A DNA stretch of 63,607 bases from Mycobacterium sp. E740 (GTDB lineage Bacteria; Actinomycetota; Actinomycetes; Mycobacteriales; Mycobacteriaceae). Both the position numbers and the translations under genes were made by a program. The notes under the pieces were generated by a model. The model was not told the DNA's origin. It did not search any database and worked only from the letters and a program-made list of their open reading frames with translations. The stretch is from positions 1 to 63,607 of the forward strand of contig NZ_LZKP01000161.1 of NCBI RefSeq assembly GCF_001672895.1, in the 5' to 3' direction. This document shows positions 1-8,739 of the stretch, one piece after another (within the stretch, counting starts at the first letter, position 1; each line of letters begins with the position of its first letter).

Positions 1-292
1 CCTCGGGTCCGACGGCGTTGATGAGGATGTTCAGCTCGCCGCGCCAGCGTTTCCTGATCTCGTCGAAGGCGCGCTGCACCTGCTCGGCGTCGGTGGTGTC
101 GGCGGTCAACGCCAGTGTGTCGGGGCTGCCGATTTCGCCGAGGGCGTTGGCTGCCTCCTCGAGGACGGCCGGCGTGCGACCGACGACCGCGACCCGGGCA
201 CCGTCTTCGGCAAGGCAGCGCGCCGTCGCGAAACCCATCCCCCGCCCACCGCCCACCACCACGGCGGTGGCGTCCTTCAACCCGAGGTCCAT
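1..292 (-). CDS. Short-chain dehydrogenase/reductase, N-terminal part
   Basis: The N-terminal 97 residues of an SDR run off the left edge of the window. The protein starts MDLGLKDATAVVVGGG and continues RGMG, which is the glycine-rich NAD(P)-binding turn after the first beta strand. It goes on to LNILINAVGPE, the position where classical SDRs carry NNAG. The catalytic Tyr-x-x-x-Lys lies outside the window, so activity and substrate cannot be judged. It is divergent from the TetR gene at 422, and an imperfect palindrome lies between them, so that TetR is a plausible regulator (inference). Confidence 0.85.
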   Translation of the reverse strand, partial: MDLGLKDATAVVVGGGRGMGFATARCLAEDGARVAVVGRTPAVLEEAANALGEIGSPDTLALTADTTDAEQVQRAFDEIRKRWRGELNILINAVGPE

Positions 293-328
293 ATGGCCTT
301 TCGGTATCCGATTGCGTGGAGAACCTTA

Positions 329-346
329 CTATTGGACTTACAGTAG
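329..346. promoter_or_regulatory. Imperfect palindrome between divergent SDR and TetR genes
   Basis: The 18-mer CTATTGGACTTACAGTAG matches its reverse complement at 12 of 18 positions. It lies in the 129-bp gap between an SDR and a TetR-family gene, where a TetR operator is usual. The overlapping TACTAT at 328-333 could be a -10 element. Both assignments are inferred from position and symmetry only. Confidence 0.35.
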
Positions 347-421
347 AACAGCGAGAGCGGCTGACGGTACATTCAGGTCCAACCAATCCCGTTCGCTGAG
401 GCTGCGCGCGCGGCTTATTCG

Positions 422-1168
422 ATGGAGGTGCCCCACGTGGCAAGGCAGGCGACCGCGGAGAAGCGTCAGCGACGCGAACGCGGATCGATCAATCCCGACG
501 ACATCATCAATGGCGCGTTCGAACTCGCCGAGCAGGTGGGTATCGACAACTTGTCGATGCCCCTGCTGGGCAAGCACCTCGGCGTCGGCGTGACGAGCAT
601 CTACTGGTATTTCCGCAAGAAGGACGACCTGCTCAACGCGATGACCGACCGCGCGCTGCGCCAGTACGTATTCGCGACCCCATACGTCGAGGCCAAGGAT
701 TGGCGCGAGACGCTGGCCAACCACGCGCGCACCATGCGAAAGACGTTCATGGGCAACCCGATTCTGTGCGACCTGATCCTGATTCGGTCGGCGCTGAGTC
801 CCCGGACGGCCAAACTCGGCGTGCAGGAGGTCGAGAAGGCGATCGCCGGTCTGGTGGAGGCGGGTCTGTCGGCCGACGACGCGTTCGACACCTACTCCGC
901 GGTGTCGGTGCACGTTCGCGGATCGGTGGTGCTGCACCGGTTACGCGAAAAGAACCGAGCGGCGACCGAGGGTCCGAGCGACCTCGAGGAGACGTTGACC
1001 ATCGACGCTGACAGCACGCCACTGTTGGCTCTGGTCACCGAGAAGGGCCATCACATCGGTGCGGCCGATGACAAGAACTTCGAGTTCGGCCTCGAGTGCA
1101 TCCTCGATCGTGCGGGCCGGTTGATCGAGGAAGCCAAGCCCGCGAGGAAAGCGGCCCGCAAACGCTGA
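422..1168 (+). CDS. TetR family transcriptional regulator
   Basis: This is a 248-residue protein with an N-terminal TetR helix-turn-helix. The region around residues 28-65 (INGAFELAEQVG, then GVGVTSIYWYFRKKDDLLNA) has the classic recognition helix ending in YWYFRKKDDLL. The rest is a helical ligand-binding domain and a basic tail (ARKAARKR). The ATG at 422 is used here; an in-frame GTG at 437 (VARQATAEKRQ) is a possible alternative. It is divergent from the SDR at the left edge and convergent with the thiolase at 1245, with a strong hairpin between. The likely target is its own promoter region and that of the SDR (inference). Confidence 0.9.
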   Translation: MEVPHVARQATAEKRQRRERGSINPDDIINGAFELAEQVGIDNLSMPLLGKHLGVGVTSIYWYFRKKDDLLNAMTDRALRQYVFATPYVEAKDWRETLANHARTMRKTFMGNPILCDLILIRSALSPRTAKLGVQEVEKAIAGLVEAGLSADDAFDTYSAVSVHVRGSVVLHRLREKNRAATEGPSDLEETLTIDADSTPLLALVTEKGHHIGAADDKNFEFGLECILDRAGRLIEEAKPARKAARKR

Positions 1169-1179
1169 CCCGTTTTCGT

Positions 1180-1228
1180 TTGTGCATCTGACGACGTTTG
1201 ACGGCGAATATCGTCGTCGGATGCACAA
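1180..1228. terminator. Bidirectional hairpin between convergent TetR and thiolase genes
   Basis: A 17-bp inverted repeat (TTGTGCATCTGACGACG at 1180-1196 and its complement at 1212-1228, one mismatch) surrounds a 15-nt loop. It lies in the 76-bp gap between two convergent stops. There is no clear T-tract on either side, which is common for mycobacterial hairpin terminators. Position supports a shared terminator, but a protein-binding site is not excluded. Confidence 0.6.
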
Positions 1229-1244
1229 TCGAGCGCTGGTGGAC

Positions 1245-2420
1245 TCAGACCTCGATCACGACGGCGCCGCCCTGGCCGCCGCCGGCGCACATGCCCGCGA
1301 CGCCGATGCCACCGCCGCGCCGCTGCAACTCGTACACCAGCGTGGTGACCATCCGCGCGCCCGACGCAGAGATGGGATGACCAAGGCTGCAACCACTTCC
1401 GGAGAAGTTCACCAACTCCTCGTCGATGCCGAACTCACGGCAGGCCGCGATCGGGACCGACGCGAACGCTTCGTTGATCTCCCAGAGTGCGACGTCGGAT
1501 GCCTTGAGACCGGCGCGATCGAGCACCTTGCCGATCGCCTTCACCGCACCCAACCCGCAGTCGCGCGGCGGCACGCCCGCGGCGGCCCAGGCCTTCACGG
1601 TGGCCATCTTGGAAAGGCCCTTCGCGTCGGCGTAGTCGCTGTCCACGAGCGCCACCGCGGCCGCGGCGTCGTTGGTGCCGCTGCTGTTGCCTGCGGTGAT
1701 CGAGAACCCTTCGATCTCCGGGTGGAGCGGCTTGAGCGCCGCCAGCTTCTCGACGGTGGTGCCGCGGCGCGGATGCTCGTCGACGCTGAACTCGATGACC
1801 GAGCCGTCGAACTGCTGCACCTTCAACGGCACGATCTCGTCGACGAACTTGCCCGCGTCGATCGCGGCGATCGCCCGCTGATGCGACCGCGCCGCCCACG
1901 CGTCCATCTCCTCGCGGGTGATGCCCACGGCCTGCGCGGTGTTCCAGCCGACAGTGATGGACATGTCACGCGTCGGCGCGTCCGGGGTCTCGACGTGGGT
2001 CGGCGTCATCCACTTCTCTTCGAACTTCAGCTCCGGCCCGGGAATGCGCCAGTTCGTCAGGGGCGTCATCGACAGCGACTGCACACCACCGGCGATCAGC
2101 ACGCGCTCCATGCCCGAGCCGATCTGCGCGGCCGCATTGCCGATCGCGGTGAGGCTGCCCGCGCAGTGCCGGTTGACCGATTGTCCCGGCACGTCCTGCA
2201 ATCCGATGGCGTCGGCCGCATAGCGCGCGAGATCGCCACCGCCGTAGTTGGATTCGGCGAATATGAGGTCGTCGATGTCCTTCGGGTCGATCCCCGACCG
2301 GCGGATCACCTCGGGCAGCACGGTGGTGATCAGCTCTTCGGGCGGAGTGTTGACCAGCGTCCCCTTGAAGGAGCGGCCGATCGCGGTCCTGGCGGCACCG
2401 ACGATGACGGGTGTGCGCAT
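1245..2420 (-). CDS. Thiolase family protein (acetyl-CoA C-acyltransferase)
   Basis: This thiolase of 391 residues would cleave a 3-ketoacyl-CoA to acetyl-CoA and a shortened acyl-CoA. All active-site signatures are present: the nucleophilic Cys86 in NRHCAGSL, the NEAFA loop, His348 in GHP and Cys378 in CAGGGQG. The length is normal for the family. I chose the ATG giving MRTPVIVGAARTAIG because family members begin there and GAGGTGGAG lies 4 to 12 bases upstream; an in-frame start 9 codons earlier (2447) exists. It is the last gene of the minus-strand thioesterase-GntR-crotonase operon, 65 bp after the crotonase stop. Substrate chain or ring is unknown. Confidence 0.93.
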   Translation of the reverse strand: MRTPVIVGAARTAIGRSFKGTLVNTPPEELITTVLPEVIRRSGIDPKDIDDLIFAESNYGGGDLARYAADAIGLQDVPGQSVNRHCAGSLTAIGNAAAQIGSGMERVLIAGGVQSLSMTPLTNWRIPGPELKFEEKWMTPTHVETPDAPTRDMSITVGWNTAQAVGITREEMDAWAARSHQRAIAAIDAGKFVDEIVPLKVQQFDGSVIEFSVDEHPRRGTTVEKLAALKPLHPEIEGFSITAGNSSGTNDAAAAVALVDSDYADAKGLSKMATVKAWAAAGVPPRDCGLGAVKAIGKVLDRAGLKASDVALWEINEAFASVPIAACREFGIDEELVNFSGSGCSLGHPISASGARMVTTLVYELQRRGGGIGVAGMCAGGGQGGAVVIEV

Positions 2421-2485
2421 GTTCTCCACCTCGGATTTCGACGTCAACGACGTTACAAATCTAGCAGATAGTGTAGTGGCCGCCG

Positions 2486-3361
2486 CTACTCGGGCTCGGG
2501 AACGTGAAAATGCTCGTCACGCAGCCGGAACGCCTCCTTGGTGCCGTGCTGCGCGCGAGTCTTGACGAAGTTGAACTCTCCCTCGGAGAACTGCAGGTTC
2601 GTCCCGTAGGCGTGGAACAGGTAGCTGGCCACTTCCTCGCCCTGATAGGCCTGGCTCTGCTCGACGAGCCGGAACGCCTCCTTGGCGATCACGACGCCGT
2701 CGGCGGGCATCTTGGCCGCCTTCTCGGCCCAGTACCGCGCCCTGACCGTGACCGATTCGGCGTCGCAGGTCTCGGTGAAAACACCGAGATGCTCAACGGC
2801 GCCCGCCTCGATGATGTCGCCGGTGAGCAGCAGTCGACGCGCCAGCACCGGACCCAACCGGTGGAAGAACATGTGCAGGCTGCCCAGGGCGGGACCAAGG
2901 AACCGGGTGGCCGGCATGCCGATCCTGGTGGTCCGCGCGATCACGGAGATGTCGGTCATCAACGCCATCTCGAACCCGCCGCCCAGGGCGTAGCCGCTGA
3001 TCTCGCCGACGGTGACTTTCGGGAAGCCCATGAAGTTGTGGTAGAAGCCGAACGACTTGCGGTCCACCGCCAGCCTCCTGCGCTGACTCGGCCGTCTCTT
3101 CGCTTGCGCCGACTCCTTCTCGCCGTACCAGCCGTACGCGTTGTTCATGTCCGCGCCGGTGCTGAACACCCCGTCGGCGCCACGCAGCAGCACCACGGTG
3201 ATGTCGTCGTCGTCGGCGACCTGGTCGAGGTAACGGCCGACGGCGCCTCGCATCGCCGCGTCGTAGGAGTTGCGCTGTGCCGGGTTGTTGAAGGTGATCG
3301 TCGCGATCCGCTTCTCGCGGTCGACGTCGAACAGCACGTGGTCATCGGCCGTGGTCGTCAT
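2486..3361 (-). CDS. Enoyl-CoA hydratase/isomerase family protein (crotonase)
   Basis: A 291-residue crotonase-fold protein with the N-terminal ATITFNNPAQRNSYD and FSTGADM signatures that build the CoA site and oxyanion hole. In SGYALGGGFEMALM the first catalytic glutamate of hydratases is kept. The second, normally in a QPE motif, is replaced (GMPATRFLGPALGS), so a plain hydratase reaction is uncertain and an isomerase or hydrolase role is possible. An insertion rich in Lys/Arg around residues 80-100 is unusual. It lies 9 bp after the GntR stop in the same operon, followed by the thiolase. Confidence 0.88.
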   Translation of the reverse strand: MTTTADDHVLFDVDREKRIATITFNNPAQRNSYDAAMRGAVGRYLDQVADDDDITVVLLRGADGVFSTGADMNNAYGWYGEKESAQAKRRPSQRRRLAVDRKSFGFYHNFMGFPKVTVGEISGYALGGGFEMALMTDISVIARTTRIGMPATRFLGPALGSLHMFFHRLGPVLARRLLLTGDIIEAGAVEHLGVFTETCDAESVTVRARYWAEKAAKMPADGVVIAKEAFRLVEQSQAYQGEEVASYLFHAYGTNLQFSEGEFNFVKTRAQHGTKEAFRLRDEHFHVPEPE

Positions 3362-3370
3362 CGGGTGTCC

Positions 3371-4147
3371 TCACTGAACGTTGGAAATGAGCTTGGCCTC
3401 AATGGTTTTGTCTGCGCCGACGGCGAGCGTGTTGCGGCGCGCGGCGGCCAGATGATCGGTGGCCAGTCGCACGGCGCGCGCCTCGTTGCCGTCGCGGATC
3501 GCGTCGAGCAGGCGATGGTGATCGCGCAGCGCCGCCCGCATCGTTTTCGCGTTCATCTCGCCACCGGTGCCGGTTTCGTCTCCCCACACCGACGATTCAT
3601 GGGCTGACCAGATCAGCTCCAACGAGCCGATCAGCAGGATCATCGGCTCGTTGCCGCAGCGCGATACGACGGTCTCGTGAAAGCGTCTGGCATTGGGAAC
3701 GTACTGCGCAGGATCGTCGAATTGTGCCGTCTGCCTGTCGATCTCCGCTTCGAGATACGGCACGACCTCGGCCATGCGGTCCTCACGGGCCGCGCACATG
3801 CCCGCGCAGACCGGCTCCAGGTGCAGAAGGGCACCGCTGACGTCGGCCGGCGTCGCCGACCGCGCCTGCAGCACCATGCTGATCATGTGGGCGGTTCGAT
3901 CGGCGGACGGCTGGTGTACGACCGCACCGCCCATGTTGCCGCGGCGCACCGAGATCAGCCCGTCGACCTCGAGGATGTGGATGGCCTCGCGCAGTGCGGG
4001 CGGGCTGACACCGAATTCGGCGAGCAGCCCGTCCTGCGACGGCAGGACGTCGCCCTCCTTGAGCCGCCCCGACAGGATGTCGTCGCGCAGCCGCGCGGCG
4101 ATGATCTCGGCCACCCGCGGCTGTCGGATCCGCTGCCCGTTGGTCAT
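3371..4147 (-). CDS. GntR family regulator with FCD domain
   Basis: This is a 258-residue FadR-type regulator. The N-terminal winged helix reads RLRDDILSGRLKEGDVLPSQ, then LLAEFGVSPPALREAI, which is the GntR signature, followed by an all-helical FCD ligand domain with histidines (FHETV, DHHRLL) that usually hold a metal and carboxylate ligand. The ATG at 4147 overlaps the upstream thioesterase stop by 4 bp (ATGA), which decides the start; a longer frame to 4381 is only read-through. It probably binds the palindrome at 4825-4848 and senses an acyl-CoA or carboxylate of the pathway (inference). Confidence 0.92.
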   Translation of the reverse strand: MTNGQRIRQPRVAEIIAARLRDDILSGRLKEGDVLPSQDGLLAEFGVSPPALREAIHILEVDGLISVRRGNMGGAVVHQPSADRTAHMISMVLQARSATPADVSGALLHLEPVCAGMCAAREDRMAEVVPYLEAEIDRQTAQFDDPAQYVPNARRFHETVVSRCGNEPMILLIGSLELIWSAHESSVWGDETGTGGEMNAKTMRAALRDHHRLLDAIRDGNEARAVRLATDHLAAARRNTLAVGADKTIEAKLISNVQ

Positions 4148-4815
4148 CTGGGGCGGCGTTTCCCGTACTCGAATACCGACAGCTTGTCGGGCGACGACGC
4201 CGCGGTCTGGAATTCGCCGATGCACAGCACCTCGTCGTCGCGTAGTAGCCGGGCCGTCGAGGTCACCCGGCCGTCGGCCTCCACGCGGGTCACGTCGAAC
4301 GTCAACTCGGTCAGGATCGGCGTCGGCCTGCGGAACGTGACCGTGAGCGACCGCGTCTTGCCGGTTCGTCCCGTCGCGCAACTCTGGTGCTGGGTCACGC
4401 AGTCGAAGAACACCGCGAGAAATCCGCCGTTGACCAGACCCGGCGGACCTTCGAAGAGCACGGGAAAAGTGACGCGTCCTCGAGCCGAATCTTCACCGAG
4501 TTCGTCGAAGGTGTACTCCGGAAACGCGGGGTTGTACGCGCCGACGTCGAACGCGTGGTCGAGATAGACGCGCTGAGAGTCGTTGGCCGCCGGGCCGATC
4601 CGCGGAGTCAGGTCCCCCGGTCCGATGGCCCCCAGTTCGCGTTCCCATTCTTCGAGCTGTTCGAGCATGGCGTCGACGGTCGGGTGGTAGTGCTCCAATG
4701 ACAGCAGCAGGCCGCCGATACGGCGGAGTGCGCCCGCGGCCGCGACGGTCTGCGCCAGGGGCCGCTCGCCGAAGCTCGGCGTCTGATCCGCCATGTCTGT
4801 CCGCCGTGTCCTCAC
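4144..4815 (-). CDS. PaaI-like/hotdog-fold thioesterase family protein
   Basis: A 223-residue protein with a C-terminal hotdog domain. The segment GPPGLVNGGFLAVFFDCVTQHQ matches the HGG/NGG-type active-site helix of small acyl-CoA thioesterases. It would hydrolyse an acyl-CoA and so recover CoA from dead-end intermediates. The GTG at 4815 has AAGGA six bases upstream; an internal ATG at 4794 (MADQTP) is the alternative. First gene of the minus operon, divergent from the crotonase operon at 4893, with a 24-bp palindrome just upstream. Specific substrate unknown. Confidence 0.8.
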   Translation of the reverse strand: MRTRRTDMADQTPSFGERPLAQTVAAAGALRRIGGLLLSLEHYHPTVDAMLEQLEEWERELGAIGPGDLTPRIGPAANDSQRVYLDHAFDVGAYNPAFPEYTFDELGEDSARGRVTFPVLFEGPPGLVNGGFLAVFFDCVTQHQSCATGRTGKTRSLTVTFRRPTPILTELTFDVTRVEADGRVTSTARLLRDDEVLCIGEFQTAASSPDKLSVFEYGKRRPR

Positions 4816-4824
4816 TATCTGTCC

Positions 4825-4848
4825 TTGCTAACTTGTACAAGATAGCAA
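4825..4848. promoter_or_regulatory. 24-bp palindromic operator with TTGTACAA core
   Basis: A near-perfect 24-bp palindrome with arms TTGCTA and TAGCAA around CTTGTACAAG (one mismatched pair) lies in the 77-bp gap between two divergent operons. TTGTACAA is the kind of symmetric core bound by FCD-type GntR regulators, and such a gene is second in the left operon. It overlaps the likely promoters on both sides, so repression of both operons until the inducer appears is plausible (inference). Confidence 0.65.
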
Positions 4849-4892
4849 TACTGTAGGTCTAACCGTATAGCTGGAGATGGGCGGATTCAACA

Positions 4893-5699
4893 GTGACCAG
4901 TGCGGCCGACGACGGCGTGGTGACGGCATCACGTGCCGGCGCGATCCTGCGGATCACCCTCGATCGGCCTGCCCGCCGTAACTCGCTGAGCCACAGCATG
5001 ATCGACAGGCTCGTCACCACTTTGACCACGGCCGCCAGCGATGACTCCCTGCGCGCAGTCCACCTCAGCGGTGGCGGATCGGACTTCTGCACCGGCGCAG
5101 ACTGGGTGGCCACCAACTCCGGCGGGCCGCGCCCCCGCTCCGGCGATCTCGTCCGCCGCATTCCGCACACCGCCAACCGTGTCGTCGAACTGGTGCAGAC
5201 CATCCAGTTGCCCGTCGTATGCTCCGTGCGCGGATGGGCCGTCGGACTCGGCTGCAATCTCGCTCTGGCCGCCGACTTCACCGTCGCAGCGGACGACTCG
5301 TTGTTCTGGGAGCCGTTCGTGGACCGCGGTTTTTCCCCCGACTCCGGCTCGACCTGGTTGTTGCCCCGCCTGGTGGGGCTGGCGCGAGCCAGGCGGATGC
5401 TGTTGCTCGGCGAGAAGGTCAGCGGCATCGACGCCGCCGACTGGGGACTGATCCACCGCGCGGTTCCCGAAGCCGAGCTGGCTTCTGCCAGTGACGAGCT
5501 CCTCGCGCAGCTGGCGTCCGGTCCCACCGTGGCCATCGGCATGGCCAAGCAGGCCATCGGGTACAGCCAGCACGCCACACTTCCACAGGCCATGAGCCAG
5601 GAGCTGTTCAACCTCGAGTTGTCCTGCCGGAGCGCGGATTTCAAAGAAGGTCTGGCGGCCTTCCGCGACAGGCGACCGCCGGAATTCCACGGACGTTGA
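4893..5699 (+). CDS. Enoyl-CoA hydratase/isomerase family protein, PaaG-like
   Basis: A 268-residue crotonase starting at GTG. It has ILRITLDRPARRNSLS and FCTGADW for CoA binding. The hydratase glutamates are absent: AVGLGCNLALAAD has Asn in place of the first. The second region reads VDRGFSPDSGSTWLLPRLVG, which resembles PaaG and dienoyl-CoA isomerases that use an Asp. An isomerase role is therefore more likely than hydratase (inference). First gene of a plus-strand operon of three crotonases and three acyl-CoA synthetases, downstream of the 4825 operator. Confidence 0.88.
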   Translation: MTSAADDGVVTASRAGAILRITLDRPARRNSLSHSMIDRLVTTLTTAASDDSLRAVHLSGGGSDFCTGADWVATNSGGPRPRSGDLVRRIPHTANRVVELVQTIQLPVVCSVRGWAVGLGCNLALAADFTVAADDSLFWEPFVDRGFSPDSGSTWLLPRLVGLARARRMLLLGEKVSGIDAADWGLIHRAVPEAELASASDELLAQLASGPTVAIGMAKQAIGYSQHATLPQAMSQELFNLELSCRSADFKEGLAAFRDRRPPEFHGR

Positions 5700-5714
5700 C
5701 GATAGGAACCGTAA

Positions 5715-6524
5715 TTGTCCACCGATTTCACCGACATCTCCTACGAGGCCGACGCGCACAAGGCCACGATCACTTTGAACCGGCCCCAGGCGCTCAACGC
5801 GCTGAGCCCACACATGATCACCGAGCTGCGGGCCGCCTACGACGAGGCGGAGAGCAACGACGACATCTGGATTCTCATCGTCACCGGCACCGGCCGGGCA
5901 TTCTGCACGGGCGCTGACGTCGGAGAGATCCCGGAGGACGGCCGGGTGATCTACGAGCGCCCGTACCTTTCCACGTACGACCAGTGGGAGGCGCCGCAGG
6001 AAGGCACCCCGCCGTTCCGGCGGATGGCCAAACCGGTCCTCACCGCGGTCAACGGATTGTGTTGCGGCGCAGGCTTGGACTGGCTGACCACCGGTGACAT
6101 CGCGATCGCCTCCGAACAGGCCACGTTCTTCGACCCGCACGTCAGCATCGGCTTGGTCGCCGGCCGTGAGATGGTCCGGTTGGCCCGGGTGCTTCCCCGC
6201 AACATCGCGCTGCGGATGGCCCTGATGGGCAAGCACGAGCGGATGAGTGCCCAGCGCGCCTACGAGCTCGGCATGATCAGCGAAGTCGTTGAGCATGACC
6301 GGCTCCTCGAACGGGCCCACGAGATCGCCGACATCGTCAATTCGAATGCGCCGCTGGCTGTTCGGGGCACCCGGTTGGCGATCCACAAGACGCTCGACCT
6401 GCCCCTTCACGAAGCGGAGATCCTTGCCGAGACGTTCCGCGAACGGGTGGTGCGGACCGACGACGCCGCCGAGGGCCCCAAGGCGTTCATGGAGAAGCGG
6501 CCCCCGAACTGGCAGTGCCGCTGA
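5715..6524 (+). CDS. Enoyl-CoA hydratase/isomerase family protein (crotonase)
   Basis: A 269-residue crotonase starting at TTG, with AGGA about 8 bases upstream. Signatures are ATITLNRPQALNAL and FCTGADV. The catalytic region is non-canonical: GLCCGAGLDWLTTGD, then FFDPHVSIGLVAGREM, where the usual hydratase glutamates are missing and an Asp-Pro-His occupies the second site. The protein at 6524 shares this FFD-x-HVS-x-G motif, so the two form a paralogous pair. The stop overlaps the next ATG (TGATG), which indicates translational coupling. Exact reaction unknown. Confidence 0.87.
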   Translation: MSTDFTDISYEADAHKATITLNRPQALNALSPHMITELRAAYDEAESNDDIWILIVTGTGRAFCTGADVGEIPEDGRVIYERPYLSTYDQWEAPQEGTPPFRRMAKPVLTAVNGLCCGAGLDWLTTGDIAIASEQATFFDPHVSIGLVAGREMVRLARVLPRNIALRMALMGKHERMSAQRAYELGMISEVVEHDRLLERAHEIADIVNSNAPLAVRGTRLAIHKTLDLPLHEAEILAETFRERVVRTDDAAEGPKAFMEKRPPNWQCR

Positions 6525-7303
6525 TGTTCCAGACGCTGCTCTTCGACGTCGACGCCACTGACCGCGTCGCAACCATCACGCTGAACCGGCCGGACGCACT
6601 GAACGCCTTCAACCGCACGATGTGTGAGGAGATGTCGCATGCGTGGCGACTCGTCAAGGCCGACGACTCCGTCAACGCGGTCGTGCTGCGCGCCGCGGGC
6701 GAGCGGGCGTTCAGCGCGGGACTGGACATCAAGGCGTCGTACGGCCAACCCGAGAACGTCTGGAACCACGAGGATCCCGGTGAACACCTGAGCCCGAAGT
6801 GGCAGAAGATGTGGAAGCCGGTGGTCTGCGCGGTGCAGGGGATGTGCACGGCGGGCGCGTTCTACTTCCTCAACGAGGCCGACGTGGTGATCTGTTCGCA
6901 GGATGCCACGTTCTTCGACTCACACGTGAGCGCCGGGCTGGTCTGCGCACTCGAACCGATCGGGCTGATGCGCCGTGTCGGCCTCGCGCAAGCGCTGCGA
7001 ATCGCGTTGATGGGCAACGACGAACGTGTCGGTTCGCAGACCGCCCTGCAGATGGGGCTGGTCACGGAGGTGGTGCCCGGCGAACGATTGTGGACCCGCG
7101 CGCACGAGATCGCGGCGACCATCGCGGCCAAGCCGCCGTCGGCGACGCAGGGCACGGTGAAGGCGATCTGGGAGTCGCTGGACAAGCCGTACCGCGCGGC
7201 GATGGAGCAGAACCTGATCTACACCCGGCTCGGCAATCCTCTCGGACAGGCCGAACTGGCCGCCCGACCGGCGCCCGGTCGATCGGCCCCTGAGATCCGC
7301 TGA
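6524..7303 (+). CDS. Enoyl-CoA hydratase/isomerase family protein (crotonase)
   Basis: A 259-residue crotonase. The ATG at 6524 overlaps the preceding stop by one base; a GTG at 6515 would add three residues. Motifs are VATITLNRPDALNAFN, FSAGLDI and FFDSHVSAGLV. The first catalytic Glu position sits in GAFYFLNEAD and lacks the normal glutamate, so hydration is doubtful. It may be an isomerase, a C-C lyase or one subunit working with its paralogue at 5715 (inference). Its TGA overlaps the ATG of the acyl-CoA synthetase at 7303. Confidence 0.87.
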   Translation: MFQTLLFDVDATDRVATITLNRPDALNAFNRTMCEEMSHAWRLVKADDSVNAVVLRAAGERAFSAGLDIKASYGQPENVWNHEDPGEHLSPKWQKMWKPVVCAVQGMCTAGAFYFLNEADVVICSQDATFFDSHVSAGLVCALEPIGLMRRVGLAQALRIALMGNDERVGSQTALQMGLVTEVVPGERLWTRAHEIAATIAAKPPSATQGTVKAIWESLDKPYRAAMEQNLIYTRLGNPLGQAELAARPAPGRSAPEIR

Positions 7304-8739
7304 TGACCGAACACCGGCTCAGCCGCCGTATCCGCGACGTCCTTGAGCTGCACCCGCAGGCTGACGCCATCGAGTACGACGGCCAGTGGGTGACGTGGGG
7401 TCAGCTGGCCGGCTTCGCCGACCAGATCGCGGCGGCCGGTGTAGGCGGCCATCGCGTCGGTATGTTGTTGCGTAACAACCCGGCTCAAGTGGCGAGCCTG
7501 CTCGGGGTTCTGCTCGCGGGTGGGACGGTGGTTGTCATCAACCCGGCGCGCGGCGACGACCGCATCAGGGCCGACATCGACGAGCTGCGCCTGCCGCTGG
7601 TCATCGGCGAGCGCGCCGACCTGAGCCGGCTGGTATCCGACGGTACGAACACGCTGGCGATCTCCGTGGTCACCGAGCCGGTCGCGGCGACGGACGTCCT
7701 GACGCCGTCGGGCCGCTCCGACGTCGCGGTACGGATGCTGACCAGCGGCACCACCGGGCCGCCGAAGCGGATCGACCTCTCCTACGACATGTTGGCGCAC
7801 AGCGTGATCGGCGAGGCACCGACACCGACCGAGCTGCGGCGGGGAGTGGCCGTCGTCAACGCGCCTCTGGTGCACATCGGCGGTGTGTTCCGGGTTCTGC
7901 AGTGTGTTTGCGAAGGCCGGTCGTTCGCGCTGCTCGACCGCTTCGAGCTGAAGCGGTGGGCCGACGCAGTACGCCGGCACCGACCGCGGGCAGTGTCGCT
8001 GGTGCCTGCCGCACTGCGCACCGTGCTGCACTCGGACCTCACGCGCGACGACCTCGCCGGAGTCCGGGTGGTCACCTCCGGGACCGCGCCGCTGTCGGCA
8101 GAGGACGCCGACGCGTTCACCGACAAGTTCGGCATTCCGGTGCTGACCTCGTACGCCGCAACGGAGTTCGGCGGCGGCGTGGCCGGCTGGAGCCTGCCGG
8201 ACTACGAGCGGCACTGGCAGGCCAAGCGCGGCAGCGTCGGCCGGGCCAGCCAGGGCGCACAGCTGCGGGTCGTCGACGAGCACGGCGATCCGGTCGGACC
8301 CGACCGGCCGGGTGTGCTGGAGGTCAAGCCGGGCCAGATGGGTGAGCGCGCGGACTGGATGCGCACCACGGATCTCGCCCGCATCGATTCCGACGGCTTC
8401 CTGTGGATCCTGGGCCGCGCGGACCAGGCGATCATCCGCGGCGGTTTCAAGATCATGCCCGACGACGTGCGGATCGCCTTGGAGAGCCATCCCGCGGTGC
8501 ACAGCGCGGCCGTGGTGGGCAGGCCCGACGACCGCCTCGGCGAAACGCCGGTGGCGATGGTCGAGCCGCGTGAGCCGGTCGACGCGGCGACTCTCGTGGA
8601 GTATCTGCGCACGCGCCGCCTGGCGGGGTATGAGATTCCCACTCACATCGCGATCGTCGAGCAGATGCCGCGTACACCGTCGGGCAAACCCGACCTGGCC
8701 GCGGTCCGACGGTATTTCGGTGCAGTCGAGCATGCTTGA
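7303..8739 (+). CDS. Class I adenylate-forming acyl-CoA synthetase
   Basis: This AMP-dependent synthetase/ligase of 478 residues activates a carboxylate to acyl-AMP and then acyl-CoA. The P-loop is TSGTTGPPK (147-155). The A5 motif is YAATEFG, the A7 hinge Asp is in TTDLARID, A8 is GRADQAIIRGG, and the catalytic lysine is K462 in PSGKPD. It is shorter than most fatty-acyl-CoA ligases (500-560), with a compact N-terminal domain. It is the first of three synthetases in tandem, coupled by an 8-bp overlap with the next. Confidence 0.92.
   Translation: MTEHRLSRRIRDVLELHPQADAIEYDGQWVTWGQLAGFADQIAAAGVGGHRVGMLLRNNPAQVASLLGVLLAGGTVVVINPARGDDRIRADIDELRLPLVIGERADLSRLVSDGTNTLAISVVTEPVAATDVLTPSGRSDVAVRMLTSGTTGPPKRIDLSYDMLAHSVIGEAPTPTELRRGVAVVNAPLVHIGGVFRVLQCVCEGRSFALLDRFELKRWADAVRRHRPRAVSLVPAALRTVLHSDLTRDDLAGVRVVTSGTAPLSAEDADAFTDKFGIPVLTSYAATEFGGGVAGWSLPDYERHWQAKRGSVGRASQGAQLRVVDEHGDPVGPDRPGVLEVKPGQMGERADWMRTTDLARIDSDGFLWILGRADQAIIRGGFKIMPDDVRIALESHPAVHSAAVVGRPDDRLGETPVAMVEPREPVDAATLVEYLRTRRLAGYEIPTHIAIVEQMPRTPSGKPDLAAVRRYFGAVEHA

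Noticed and set aside
1182..2471. Long plus-strand frame of 429 codons over the thiolase
   Set aside because: It is antisense to a clear thiolase, is rich in Arg/His/Asp with no domain, and is typical of high-G+C shadow frames.
4929..6572. Long minus-strand frame of 547 codons over two crotonases
   Set aside because: Composition is antisense-like and no motif is present, while both plus-strand crotonases are intact.
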